Shown: positions 50,188-58,796 of the stretch, in pieces
Layout of the letters: every line of letters starts with the position of its first letter
Position numbering within the stretch: position 1 is the first letter of the stretch
NCBI GenBank assembly: GCA_020846635.1
Contig: JADLDO010000041.1
Coordinates: 124,001 to 188,000, forward strand
Source of the DNA: Caldilineaceae bacterium
GTDB taxonomy: Bacteria; Chloroflexota; Anaerolineae; Caldilineales; Caldilineaceae
Direction: 5' to 3'
Length of the DNA stretch: 64,000 nucleotides
Notes under the pieces: generated by a model
The model's database searches: none
Seen by the model: only the letters and a program-made list of their open reading frames with translations
Told to the model about the DNA's origin: nothing
Program-made: the position numbers and the translations under genes

Positions 50188-51094
50188 AGCCACCCCACCC
50201 TCCCCCGTGGAACCTGCGCCGCTGGCAGAGAGTGTGCGCCGCCCCAGCGCGACCTTTGGCAGCCGTTTCTGGCGCAGCCGCCGCGCTGTCTTTGGCTTGA
50301 CTTTTTTGATCATCGTAAGCGCAGTGGCGCTTTTCGCTCCTGTGCTTGCTCCCTATCCCGAACTCCGCCAAGACCCCAGCCGCATCCAACTGCCTCCCTT
50401 CTCCACTTCCGACAGCGGAACCTATCACATCTTGGGCACAGACGCGCTAGGCCGCGACCTGCTTTCGCGCATGATGTTTGGCGGGCGTGTTTCGCTGCTG
50501 GTGGGTATCACGGTGGTAAGCGTTGCGGCATTGCTGGGCGTGCCATTGGGGCTGGTCAGCGGCTTCTTCGGCAAGTGGCCCGATGCCATCATCATGCGCG
50601 TCGCCGATGTGCAATTGGCTGTGCCCTTTATTCTCCTTGCCATTGCCATCATGGCGATCCTGGGGACGGGCCTTTGGAATGTAATCTTTGTGCTGGGCGT
50701 CAGCAGTTGGGTAGGCTATGCCCGGATTGTGCGCGGCTCCGTGTTGAGCCTGCGCGCCCAACCCTTTATCGAAGCGGCACGCTGCACAGGCATGCGCGAC
50801 CGTCGCCTGGTGGTCAGCCACCTGCTGCCCAACGTCTGGACACCCGTCCTCGTTCTCGCAACTCAGGGTGTGGGTGGGGCCATCTTAGCCGAATCCTCGC
50901 TTACCTTTCTGGGATTGGGCATCTCCCCACTCATCCCCACCTGGGGCGCGATGATCGCCGATGGGCGCAACTATCTCACCACAGCCTGGTGGATCTCCAC
51001 CCTCCCCGGTCTGCTTCTCACGACCACCGTCCTCGCCATCTACTTCCTGGGCGATGGTCTGCGCGATGTACTTGACCCGCGCTTAAGGATGTAG
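50180..51094 (+). CDS. ABC transporter permease (DppC/OppC type)
   Basis: 304 aa from the ATG at 50180, which overlaps the DppB-type stop by 8 nt; ATG codons at 50141 and 50153 are alternatives. DppC-type features: N-terminal OppC_N domain with FGLTFLIIVSAVALFAPVLA, GTDALGRDLLSRMMFGGRVS, then six membrane helices and the ATPase-contact loop QPFIEAARCTGMRDRRLVVS. Ends with SSLTFLGLGISPLIPTWGAM and DGLRDVLDPRLRM. Together with the DppB-type protein it forms the membrane channel. No dppD or dppF follows; the next gene is on the other strand. Confidence 0.92.
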   Translation: MNKATPPSPVEPAPLAESVRRPSATFGSRFWRSRRAVFGLTFLIIVSAVALFAPVLAPYPELRQDPSRIQLPPFSTSDSGTYHILGTDALGRDLLSRMMFGGRVSLLVGITVVSVAALLGVPLGLVSGFFGKWPDAIIMRVADVQLAVPFILLAIAIMAILGTGLWNVIFVLGVSSWVGYARIVRGSVLSLRAQPFIEAARCTGMRDRRLVVSHLLPNVWTPVLVLATQGVGGAILAESSLTFLGLGISPLIPTWGAMIADGRNYLTTAWWISTLPGLLLTTTVLAIYFLGDGLRDVLDPRLRM

Positions 51095-51116
51095 CGGGCT
51101 GACCCTCGACTCGATC

Positions 51117-51146
51117 AAAAAGAGGCGGCTTCAGGCGAGCCGCCTC
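51117..51146 (-). terminator. Bidirectional-type terminator between importer and sugar operon
   Basis: Stem GAGGCGGCT (51122-51130) with AGCCGCCTC (51138-51146) and a 7-nt loop. On the minus strand it is followed by five T (51121-51117), giving a classical terminator for the amidohydrolase operon; it may also end the + strand importer transcript. Confidence 0.8.
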
Positions 51147-51189
51147 ACTCATGCTGAATCTGTGGAGTGGATGCCCCTACCTCTTAATC

Positions 51190-52077
51190 CTATCCAGCCA
51201 CCGGAACCAGCCTTAACGCATTGCCACACATGATCCGCTCCATCACATCCGCTGGAAGATCGAACGACATCAAGAATCTCTGGAGCCGGTCACCGTTGTC
51301 GTCGCGCCCAAAGAGCAGCCGGTCAGCATAGCGCGTTAAAAACTCCCTCGTAAAATCCGTGTCGCGTTGCAGCGCGCCCAATCCCGAACCGGCGGAAAGG
51401 TCGGCCCACAGGTTTGGATAGCGATCAAACAATTCCAAAAGCCGCCCACCAGCAACAACCGGCCCCTTCGGATAGATCGCCCCCTCCGTGGCCTCGTCGC
51501 CACTGATATAGCGCCAGAAGCCAGGGGCGTGACCGATGAAAATTGTATCGGGGCAAGCCTCCAACATGCGCGCCAACGGTTCAGCGCCTCCCCCATACCA
51601 ATGTTGTTGATAGATGGCTCTACCCTGCTCATCGGGCAGAAATGGCACATCGAGATGCAAGACAACCGGACACTTGAGCCGCCCCGCACACCAAAAGAGT
51701 TCCAGCGCGCGCGGATCATCAAGCAGCGTGCGATAGCTCCACTCGCCGCAAACGCGCACGCCGTAGAGATGATACGCGGCCTCGAAAAGCGCCGCGGCGT
51801 TGCCCTCGGTTGGACAGGGGCAGTATCCGGCAACGAAGCGCCCCGGAAACTGCTGGCATGTTTCGACCACGTCTCGCAAAATGATGCCCGCGTGCGTTCC
51901 GTCAGGTCGAACATTCGTAGGGTTGAAGGCGCGATGAGAACTCGGTACATGCTCGCCCGGTGGATGATGCCAAGTCAGCAGCCAGGTAAGGTCGATCCCA
52001 AACGCATCCATCTCGGCCAATAGCCCTTCCGGGCCAAAATGATTGTAGTGGCTGTGGTTGTGTGCGTCGATGATCAA
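51190..52077 (-). CDS. Amidohydrolase-family (Amidohydro_2-like) metal-dependent hydrolase
   Basis: 295 aa, the usual length. TIM-barrel metalloenzyme with the first-strand metal motif DAHNHSHYNHFG (H-x-H). Later features are PVVLHLDVPFLPD, CPDTIFIGHAPGFW (third His region) and LLFGRDDNGDRL (final Asp at strand 8). Members hydrolyse or decarboxylate lactones and aromatic acids. It overlaps the upstream aminotransferase by ATGA (52074-52077), so it is coupled to it and probably acts on the same sugar-derived compound. Last gene of the operon starting at 56945. Confidence 0.88.
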   Translation of the reverse strand: MIIDAHNHSHYNHFGPEGLLAEMDAFGIDLTWLLTWHHPPGEHVPSSHRAFNPTNVRPDGTHAGIILRDVVETCQQFPGRFVAGYCPCPTEGNAAALFEAAYHLYGVRVCGEWSYRTLLDDPRALELFWCAGRLKCPVVLHLDVPFLPDEQGRAIYQQHWYGGGAEPLARMLEACPDTIFIGHAPGFWRYISGDEATEGAIYPKGPVVAGGRLLELFDRYPNLWADLSAGSGLGALQRDTDFTREFLTRYADRLLFGRDDNGDRLQRFLMSFDLPADVMERIMCGNALRLVPVAG

Positions 52078-53255
52078 GCGACTTCTCCCACATGCTCGCG
52101 AATCTTCACAATCGCCCGCGCAATATCATCCATCTCCTCCGGCTCGGCCAAGAGCAACCGCTGCGCCAGCCAGATCGACTCCTTGCACGCCTGTTCCGAA
52201 ACAGGGCATGGCATCACGCGGCTAAATGGCTCCGCCAGCGGCGGCTGCTCATAGAGCGGGCGGTAATAGCCGGTGGAGCAGGGTACACCCTCCGCCGTAA
52301 GCGCCTCCACAAATTGCTCGCGGCTCATGCCGCCGAACTTCGCCGGGTCATAACGCATCATATAGAGATGGTGCGCGTGATTGTCGCAACGATCATCCCA
52401 ACGCATCGGCGCAGGGCCATCAATCTCCTCCAAAATGCTCGTAAGACGGCGCGCGCTGGCCTGACGCCGCGCCAACTGCTCATCAAAGCGTTCCATTTGC
52501 GCCAACAGGATCGCCGCCTGCCAGCCGGTCATACGTAGGTTCGAGCCTAACATGCCATGCTCATACCAACGGCCTTGCGGGTCGCGCCCCTGGTTGGCAA
52601 AACTCCACAGCTTCATGGCTAGCTCCTCATCATTGGTGATGAGGATGCCCCCTTCGCCCGCAGTCAGATTCTTGCTCTGTTGCAGGCTAAACGAGCCAAT
52701 CTGCCCCAGCGATCCCAATGGCGTCCCGCGCCATGTGCTGCCGTGGGCATGGGCGGTATCCTCGATCACGGCGATGCCATGCGCCTTCGCCATCGGCAGC
52801 AGCCGGTCCATATCCACGGCAAGCCCCGCAAAGTGAACGGGAATCATGGCTTTGGTCTTGGGGCCAATCGCCTCAGCTACTCGATCCATGTCCAGGTTAT
52901 AGGTATCCGGCTCGACATCAACAAAGACTGGTGTCGCCCCCACCAGGCGCACCGCATTGGCTGTGGCGATGAAGGTATAGGGCGGCACAATCACCTCGTC
53001 ACCCGGGCCAACGCCAACCACGCGCAGCGCCGCTTCCAGCGTCAGCGTGCCATTGACCGCGCTGATGCAATACTTGGCCTGGTGACGCTTGGCCCACGCC
53101 GCTTCAAACTCCTCTACCACCGGGTTGAAGCCGCCCCACTCACCCGACTCCAGCACAGCCTGTACACGCTGCGCCTCGGACTCGTCCCACTGGGGCCAGC
53201 GCGGCCACGGCTTTGTGCGTACAGCTTCACCGCCCTTGATCGCCAGATGTGCCAT
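52074..53255 (-). CDS. DegT/DnrJ/EryC1-family PLP aminotransferase
   Basis: 393 aa. Sugar-type aminotransferase fold. N-terminal AIKGGEAVRT, GEWGGFNPVVEEFEAAW, then GVGPGDEVIVPPYTFIATANA, AVIEDTAHAHGS and the PLP-lysine motif SLQQSKNLTAGEGGILITND. The lysine is intact, so it should be active rather than a sugar dehydratase homologue. These enzymes transaminate keto-sugars to aminosugars, or the reverse. Strongly similar in layout to the next gene upstream (53319-54596). It overlaps the amidohydrolase start by 4 nt. Substrate unknown. Confidence 0.92.
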   Translation of the reverse strand: MAHLAIKGGEAVRTKPWPRWPQWDESEAQRVQAVLESGEWGGFNPVVEEFEAAWAKRHQAKYCISAVNGTLTLEAALRVVGVGPGDEVIVPPYTFIATANAVRLVGATPVFVDVEPDTYNLDMDRVAEAIGPKTKAMIPVHFAGLAVDMDRLLPMAKAHGIAVIEDTAHAHGSTWRGTPLGSLGQIGSFSLQQSKNLTAGEGGILITNDEELAMKLWSFANQGRDPQGRWYEHGMLGSNLRMTGWQAAILLAQMERFDEQLARRQASARRLTSILEEIDGPAPMRWDDRCDNHAHHLYMMRYDPAKFGGMSREQFVEALTAEGVPCSTGYYRPLYEQPPLAEPFSRVMPCPVSEQACKESIWLAQRLLLAEPEEMDDIARAIVKIREHVGEVA

Positions 53256-53318
53256 AACGCCTCACTTCTCGTCACTGGTAGGGTTAGGTATAGGCAAGAC
53301 TTAAACCAAGTTATTACT

Positions 53319-54596
53319 TTACGTCAGCGCGTTCAGCACGCGATTCAGCCCTTCCACCGTCTCCTCAACATCCTCGTTCGTCAGCAGTGGGCTCACATCC
53401 AAATGCACCGCCCGACCCAGCAACTCCAGGCTGCGCGGGCACATATCATGGTCATACTCAATCTCGCGCTGTGCCAACGTCCACGGGCTGGCATTGCCCC
53501 CCCACGTGCTCTTGTTCAGGATCGGTGTCCAGTGGGCGTAGACATGCAAATCGCGCCGATCGCGTTCATAAAGCAACCCCGCGCCAATATTCTCGGCGCG
53601 CAATGCCGCGGATACAGCCTTCGCCTCTTCCGGGCTGTGCATCAACAAAATCGTGCAGATCGACGCATCGCCACCGGCATCGGTAATCTTACGAAATTCC
53701 AATCCCTTGCGCTGCATCAGATCAGCAATGCCCGACTTGATCATCTGCTTGCGCACGCGCATCGCCTCCAACAGCCCGTCGAGCTTCTGCAACTGTACCA
53801 GTGCAATCGCGCCCAAGACCTCCGGCATACGGAAGTTGACGCCCCACAGCAGTTCTTCCAGATTGTGGCGACCGCTGATAGCACCGGCATCGTGGAACAT
53901 CGCCACACGGTTCCAAAGGCTTTGACTGTTGGTGACCACCATGCCCCCCTCACCAGAGGTGATGATCTTGTTGAACTGGAGACTAAAACAGCCGACATCG
54001 CCAAAAGTCCCCACCTCTTGCCCCTGATAGGTCGCGCCATTGGCCTGGGCACAATCCTCCACTACCTTGAGGCCATGTTTTTGGGTGACAGCCAAAATCC
54101 TGTCCATCGGCGCAGGCGCACCGCGCATATGCACCACGATCACTACCTTCGTGTAAGGCGTGATCTTCGCTTCCAGATCCACCGGGTCGAGCAGCAGCGT
54201 CTCGTCCACCTCGGCAACAACCGGCACAGCACCCGCCGCCAGCACTGCGGTAGCGGAGGCAATCCACGTATACGCCGGGACAATCACCTCGTCACCCGGC
54301 CCCACCCCCAATGCGCGCAGCGCACAGATCAAGGCCGCGGTGCCGGAAGTCACAGCCTGGGCATACTTCACACCCTTCTTGGCTGCAAAGGCTTCTTCAA
54401 GCTCGGCGACAACCGATGTCGATTCGCCCGGCCCTGCATAGCGAAACAATCGCTTCTTGCGCAGCACTTCCAAGACGGCAGCTTCTTCCGCCTCATCAAT
54501 TGCCATGCCACCCGGATACATCGGTGGATTCGGACGCTGCTTGGCAGGTGTGCCACCGTGGATTGCTAATTTCTCATCAGGATGAAGAAGTTGCAT
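53319..54596 (-). CDS. DegT/DnrJ/EryC1-family PLP aminotransferase, paralogue
   Basis: 425 aa from the ATG at 54596, with AAGGAG 9 nt upstream; a start 72 nt upstream lacks a site. Features: LAIHGGTPAKQRPNPPMYPG, FRYAGPGESTSVVAELEEAF, GVGPGDEVIVPAYTWIASAT, VVEDCAQANGATYQG and the PLP lysine in SLQFNKIITSGEGGMVVTNS. A second copy of the same enzyme type in one operon, with distinct residues around the lysine, suggests two amination steps or different substrates. It stands between the ThuA gene (13 nt upstream) and the other aminotransferase gene (63 nt downstream). Confidence 0.92.
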   Translation of the reverse strand: MQLLHPDEKLAIHGGTPAKQRPNPPMYPGGMAIDEAEEAAVLEVLRKKRLFRYAGPGESTSVVAELEEAFAAKKGVKYAQAVTSGTAALICALRALGVGPGDEVIVPAYTWIASATAVLAAGAVPVVAEVDETLLLDPVDLEAKITPYTKVVIVVHMRGAPAPMDRILAVTQKHGLKVVEDCAQANGATYQGQEVGTFGDVGCFSLQFNKIITSGEGGMVVTNSQSLWNRVAMFHDAGAISGRHNLEELLWGVNFRMPEVLGAIALVQLQKLDGLLEAMRVRKQMIKSGIADLMQRKGLEFRKITDAGGDASICTILLMHSPEEAKAVSAALRAENIGAGLLYERDRRDLHVYAHWTPILNKSTWGGNASPWTLAQREIEYDHDMCPRSLELLGRAVHLDVSPLLTNEDVEETVEGLNRVLNALT

Positions 54597-54609
54597 CGGA
54601 AATCTCTCC

Positions 54610-55254
54610 TTACCGCGTTGCCCAGCGCATCCCGCGCCGCATGATCTCTTTGGCCTCCGGCACGTCAAAATCCTTCGCTACATGGCCCAGCGACGAGTAA
54701 AAGACTTTGCCCGCGCCCCACATGCGCTTCCAGACCACCGGCATCACCGTCCCGGCAATCCAGGGCGCGATATCGCCCGTGTAGGTCGTCGTTGCCAAGA
54801 CCTCATTCGAGGGGTCAACGTGCATATAATATTGCTCAGAGTGCATCTTAAAATCACGCAGCCCTGCCGTAATGGGGTCGTCGTGATTGATAATGTTGAC
54901 CTCATAATCCATGATGTTGCCAGGGTGTGCCACCCACTGCCCGCCCACCATCCATTGATATTCGGTGTTATTGCGGAAGGAATCGGCCATGCCACCGTGC
55001 CAACCAGCCAGCCCCGTTCCCGCCTTGATCGTATCGAGCAGCCCCTTCTCCTGTTCTTTGGTGATGGTGCTCATTGTCCAGACCGGCGTAATCAGATCAT
55101 AGCTCGCCATCTTGCCGGCATCCAGATAGATGTCCAGCGTATCATAGACCTCGACCTTATAGCCTTCCTCACGCAGCACGCCGGCAAAGATCTCGGCGCA
55201 CTTGCCGGGTTCATGCCCTTCCCAGCCACCCCACGTAATCATCGCCCGCTTCAC
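54610..55254 (-). CDS. ThuA-domain protein
   Basis: 214 aa. The GTG at 55254 has AGGAA about 8 nt upstream and starts at the usual ThuA beginning ([18 protein letters not shown]); a TTG at 55278 is the alternative. ThuA-like proteins have a glutamine-amidotransferase-like fold and take part in sugar and trehalose use. Visible: [33 protein letters not shown], the [20 protein letters not shown] segment and [20 protein letters not shown]. The fold's Cys nucleophile is absent, as is usual for ThuA. It lies 13 nt before the aminotransferase gene and shares the operon. Confidence 0.9.
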   Translation of the reverse strand: MKRAMITWGGWEGHEPGKCAEIFAGVLREEGYKVEVYDTLDIYLDAGKMASYDLITPVWTMSTITKEQEKGLLDTIKAGTGLAGWHGGMADSFRNNTEYQWMVGGQWVAHPGNIMDYEVNIINHDDPITAGLRDFKMHSEQYYMHVDPSNEVLATTTYTGDIAPWIAGTVMPVVWKRMWGAGKVFYSSLGHVAKDFDVPEAKEIMRRGMRWATR

Positions 55255-55314
55255 AGTTTCGTTTCCTTTATCTTTCAATGACCATGACTTTAAATGACCG
55301 CGCGAGGCAAACTC

Positions 55315-56097
55315 CTACCCCTCCTGGTCACAAATCTTAAATGTCTCGCGCAGAGAGGCAATCGGGTCGCCCTTAGGACGGAACTCATGCCCCACATAAA
55401 GATCATAGCCCGTTTGCGCGATGGCCTTACAGACGCCCCGGTAGTTGATCTCCTGGCTGTCATCCAAATCATTCCGTCCCGGCACACCTGCCGTATGGAA
55501 ATGACCGATCCACTTGATATGGCTGCGGATGTTGCGAATCAGATCGCCTTCCATAATCTGCATATGGTAAATATCATAGAGCAGCTTGACACGCGGGCTG
55601 TTGACTCGTTCGCAAACCGCCGCGCCCCAGAGTGTGTGATCACATTGATAGCCAGGGTGATCGATCTTCGAGTTGAGCAACTCGACATTGAGATTGATAC
55701 CCTTCTCCTCTGCATAGGGCGCGATCCGCGCCAACCCATCTGCTACCGCGGTAATCGCCTCAATCTCACTCTGGTGCGGCTGAATGTTGCCACTAAAGCA
55801 GATAAGACCGGGGATGCCATGTTGCGCGGCAATGTCAATAGACTCTCGCAGTTCCGCTTCAATGCGATCATGGTTGCTGCGCTTGTTGAGTCCATCCGGC
55901 AGTGAGCCATGACCCGACATGGAGGCAACGGCCAACTTGTGACGCTTGGCGAGATCCATGATCTCCTCAAACTCCGGCGGGCGCGACCACAGTTCAATCG
56001 CCGCATAGCCGATCTCCGCCGCGGTTGCAACCAGGTCAGCCAGGGCCATCTCCTTGGGCATAAAGAGGGGGTAACAAATCGATTGTTTGATCCGCAT
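55315..56097 (-). CDS. TIM-barrel sugar isomerase/epimerase (hydroxypyruvate-isomerase-like)
   Basis: 260 aa. Xylose-isomerase-like TIM barrel: SICYPLFMPKEMALADLVAT, YAAIELWSRPPEFEE, GLICFSGN, then metal-binding Glu in INLNVELLNSKIDHPGYQCD and further ligands in VKLLYDIYHMQIMEGDLI and IGHFHTAGVPGRNDLDD. Closest in pattern to hydroxypyruvate isomerases and 3-keto-sugar epimerases. GAGGAG lies 10 nt before the ATG. Part of the six-gene operon; probably interconverts keto- and aldo-forms of the sugar handled by the neighbours. Confidence 0.9.
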   Translation of the reverse strand: MRIKQSICYPLFMPKEMALADLVATAAEIGYAAIELWSRPPEFEEIMDLAKRHKLAVASMSGHGSLPDGLNKRSNHDRIEAELRESIDIAAQHGIPGLICFSGNIQPHQSEIEAITAVADGLARIAPYAEEKGINLNVELLNSKIDHPGYQCDHTLWGAAVCERVNSPRVKLLYDIYHMQIMEGDLIRNIRSHIKWIGHFHTAGVPGRNDLDDSQEINYRGVCKAIAQTGYDLYVGHEFRPKGDPIASLRETFKICDQEG

Positions 56098-56174
56098 AGG
56101 GTCTTGACTCCTCGCGCGGGGCTGGTCTACTCAGAGGCCAATCGCCTCCAGGAAGAAGGGATTGAGGAAAATAA

Positions 56175-56945
56175 TTACTGGCGATGATCTTCGGCAGTAT
56201 CCTGCGGCACGTAGCCCAGCACACTGCGCGCATGTTCCAGATCGCGATAGCTCCAACGGTTGTTGGAGGTGACAAAAAAGATGTCATAGCGCAAGTTCGC
56301 GGGCGCTTGGATGCTGCGGTCGATCATCTGCACAATGTCCCGCTGGCTGCACCAATTGGCCCAGTGAGCGGGTGAACTGGGTCGATCCGCCTCGCCCACC
56401 CAGCCAATCCGCAAACAGATCGCTGACAAGGGTGAAGTGTCCACAAAGTGGCGCGCCAACACCTCGCCAAAGACCTTGCTGACCCCATACAGGCCCATAG
56501 GGCGCGGCATCGATTCGTGTGTGACCATCGGCCAACTGCCGCCCACCTCACTATAGCGTCCCTCGACCAATGCCTTAAAGGGTTCTTCAATGTGCAGCCC
56601 TGCCACCGTTGCGCCGCTGCTGGCGAAGATCACACGCTTCACACCCGCTTGGCGTGCTGCCTCAAAGACATTGTACGTCCCGACCAGGTTGTTTTGCAGG
56701 ATGGAGTCCCAGGGCGCGTCTACTTTTGCCACAGCCGCCAAATGCACGACCGTGTCAATCCCCTCAAAGGCGGGACGAATAGCCTCTAGATCACCTATAT
56801 CCGCCCGCACCGTTGGCACGTCCGGCAGGTCGCGCCGGTTGAGCGCACTCCATTCATACTTATCGCCCAAAATTTGACGAAGGGCAGAACCGATCAATCC
56901 GCTCGCGCCCGTCACCAAGACACGCTGTTTCGTTTGGTTTTCCAT
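56175..56945 (-). CDS. NAD-dependent epimerase/dehydratase (uronate-dehydrogenase-like SDR)
   Basis: 256 aa, extended short-chain dehydrogenase type. NAD-binding glycine motif RVLVTGASGLIGSALRQI, VVHLAAVAKVDAPWDS, and catalytic YxxxK in LYGVSKVFGEVLA, with FASSGATVAG upstream. Length and the GWVGEADRP segment resemble bacterial uronate dehydrogenases, which oxidise glucuronate or galacturonate to the lactone. The amidohydrolase at the end of the operon could then open a lactone. First gene of the operon, with a strong promoter at 57014-57042. Confidence 0.85.
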   Translation of the reverse strand: MENQTKQRVLVTGASGLIGSALRQILGDKYEWSALNRRDLPDVPTVRADIGDLEAIRPAFEGIDTVVHLAAVAKVDAPWDSILQNNLVGTYNVFEAARQAGVKRVIFASSGATVAGLHIEEPFKALVEGRYSEVGGSWPMVTHESMPRPMGLYGVSKVFGEVLARHFVDTSPLSAICLRIGWVGEADRPSSPAHWANWCSQRDIVQMIDRSIQAPANLRYDIFFVTSNNRWSYRDLEHARSVLGYVPQDTAEDHRQ

Positions 56946-57013
56946 TGCTTCCCGTTATCTTTGCATCGTGTTTGATTGTATTTACTTTTGGAGGAAATTG
57001 GAATACTAAAGGC

Positions 57014-57042
57014 ATTATACGCCGAAGGCAGATCGCTGGCAA
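57014..57042 (-). promoter_or_regulatory. Sigma-70 promoter of the SDR-aminotransferase operon
   Basis: Minus strand TTGCCA (57042-57037), 17-bp spacer, TATAAT (57019-57014). Perfect -10 and a near-consensus -35 at ideal spacing. Start near 57007, leader about 60 nt before the ATG at 56945. Confidence 0.75.
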
Positions 57043-57068
57043 CGCATATGGACTCCTGTTATGCCCTA

Positions 57069-57107
57069 TAAAAACCTTCCCGGAAGCTTGGGAGCTTCCG
57101 GGAAGGT
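57069..57107 (-). terminator. gltD terminator; GGAAGC/GCTTCC hairpin, copy 3
   Basis: A 15-bp perfect stem (57074-57088 with 57093-57107), 4-nt loop. On the minus strand the stem runs straight into a short T tract (TTTTT), so it works as a terminator for the gltB-gdhA-gltD run, whose last stop is at 57135. Arms read CCTTCCC/GGGAAGG where copies 1 and 2 have CCTCCC/GGGAGG, a paired change that keeps the stem. Confidence 0.85.
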
Positions 57108-57134
57108 GTACGGCTATCCTGTTTTGACAGCAGT

Positions 57135-58769
57135 TTACGGCAGCAGCGTCTCGCCCATCAGCCAGCGGTCACATTCACGCGCCGCGCCGCGACCTTCGTT
57201 GATGGCCCACACGACCAGGCTCTGCCCGCGGCGCATATCGCCCGCAGCAAAGACCCCTTCGACGCTGGTGTGGAAGCGATCATATTCCGCCTTCACATTC
57301 GAGCGCGCATCTTTTTCCAACCCCAATTGCTCGACCACTGTCTCCTCTGGCCCCAAGAAGCCCAGCGCCAGCAAGACCAACTGCGCCGGCCAAATCTTCT
57401 CTGAGCCTGCCACTTCCTGCATGGTAAAGCGCCCGTTGGCATCCTTCACCCACTCGATCTCGACCGTATGCAGTTCCTTGACATGTCCCTGCTCATCGCC
57501 GACAAAGCGCTTGGTCGAGATCAGGTAATTGCGCGGCTCCTGTCCAAAGCGGGCTTGTGCCTCGGCTTGTCCATAGTCCAGCTTATAGACCTTCGGCCAT
57601 TCGGGCCAGGGATTATCCGCCGCGCGGTTCATGGGTGGCTGCGGCAGAATCTCAAATTGGCTGATGCTGTTGCAGCCGTGGCGCATCGAGGTTCCCACAC
57701 AGTCGGTGCCTGTATCGCCACCACCGATGACGATAACATCCTTACCTGCCGCGCTGATCTGGGGGCCAACGTGACCATTTTGCCCATGACGGTTCACGCC
57801 ATGACTATTTGCACCTTGACTATTTGCACTTTGGCCGTTTGCGCTGAGGCCATTGGCATTGTGACCATTGGTGTTGTAGCCGTTCGCGCTATGGTCAAGC
57901 TGCCCATAGCCATTGGTGGCATGCACGCGGCTGTCGAGCAGATTCTTGGTATTGCCGTGTAGGAAATCCATCGCAAAATGAATTCCCTTGAGATCGCGCC
58001 CCTCAACCGTCAGATCGCGCGGCTTGGTAGCACCGCAGCAAAGCACAATCGCGTCAAACTCATCGCGCAATTGCTGGACGGGGATTGTCTTGCCAATTTC
58101 ACAATTGGTGACAAACTTCACCCCCTCGGCAGCCAGCAGGTCAACACGGCGCTGGACATAGTTCTTGTCCAGTTTCATGTTGGGAATCCCATACATGAGC
58201 AGCCCGCCGATGCGATCCGCCCGCTCATAGACGGTTACGCTGTGCCCTACGCTGTTGAGTTGGGCAGCACAGGCCAATCCCGAAGGGCCTGAGCCGACCA
58301 CCGCTACCTTTTTGCCGGTGCGCTTGGCGGGTGGATTGGGGACAACCCACCCTTCCTCAAAGCCCTTGTCGATGATAGCCGCTTCAATACTTTTGATCGT
58401 CACAGGAGGCTCAATAATCCCCAGCGTACACGACCCCTCGCAGGGTGCAGGACAGACGCGCCCGGTGAATTCGGGGAAGTTGTTGGTCTTGTGCAGCCGG
58501 TCGAGCGCTTCTCGCCACAGGCCACGATAGACCAAGTCGTTCCATTCGGGGATCAGGTTGTTGACAGGGCAACCCGAAGCCATCCCGTTGATTAGTTTAC
58601 CCGTGTGACAGAAGGGGATACCGCAATCCATGCAGCGCCCCCCCTGCTCTTGCAACTTCTTATCTGTCAGGTGGATGTGGAACTCGTCCCAATCATGCAC
58701 CCGATCCCGTAAGTCGCGCTCGCTGGGCGTCTCGCGGGTAAACTCCATGAATCCGGTTGGCTTCCCCAT
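57135..58769 (-). CDS. gltD: Glutamate synthase small subunit with inserted pentapeptide repeat
   Basis: 544 aa, about 50 longer than usual. It passes electrons from NAD(P)H to the large subunit for 2-oxoglutarate plus glutamine to two glutamates. N-terminal iron-sulphur cysteines in [15 protein letters not shown] and [17 protein letters not shown]-binding [22 protein letters not shown]-binding [15 protein letters not shown]; end motif [19 protein letters not shown]. Residues 295-334 are eight pentapeptides of the type ANGxS (15-bp tandem repeat), inserted in the loop just before the NADPH domain. The region looks flexible and should not touch the active site. Last gene after gltB and gdhA; the ATG has GGGAG before it. 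Confidence 0.96.
   Translation of the reverse strand: MGKPTGFMEFTRETPSERDLRDRVHDWDEFHIHLTDKKLQEQGGRCMDCGIPFCHTGKLINGMASGCPVNNLIPEWNDLVYRGLWREALDRLHKTNNFPEFTGRVCPAPCEGSCTLGIIEPPVTIKSIEAAIIDKGFEEGWVVPNPPAKRTGKKVAVVGSGPSGLACAAQLNSVGHSVTVYERADRIGGLLMYGIPNMKLDKNYVQRRVDLLAAEGVKFVTNCEIGKTIPVQQLRDEFDAIVLCCGATKPRDLTVEGRDLKGIHFAMDFLHGNTKNLLDSRVHATNGYGQLDHSANGYNTNGHNANGLSANGQSANSQGANSHGVNRHGQNGHVGPQISAAGKDVIVIGGGDTGTDCVGTSMRHGCNSISQFEILPQPPMNRAADNPWPEWPKVYKLDYGQAEAQARFGQEPRNYLISTKRFVGDEQGHVKELHTVEIEWVKDANGRFTMQEVAGSEKIWPAQLVLLALGFLGPEETVVEQLGLEKDARSNVKAEYDRFHTSVEGVFAAGDMRRGQSLVVWAINEGRGAARECDRWLMGETLLP
57768..57887 (-). repeat. Eight-unit 15-bp tandem repeat inside gltD
   Basis: Exactly eight 15-bp units (57887-57768) coding [35 protein letters not shown] and QNGHV (residues 295-334). 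Units share the frame [A/T/V/Q]N[G/S/R]xx and have diverged in sequence. Outer residues [12 protein letters not shown] look like further decayed units. Related by period and by the Asn-Ala motif to the smaller array in the GT2 gene at 22932-22976. Confidence 0.85.
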
Positions 58770-58796
58770 GCTCTCCCCCCTCTTCTGTTGACCTGC

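Noticed and set aside
57768-57887. Regular 15-bp repeats as a possible CRISPR array
   Set aside because: Units are contiguous without spacers and lie in frame inside gltD.
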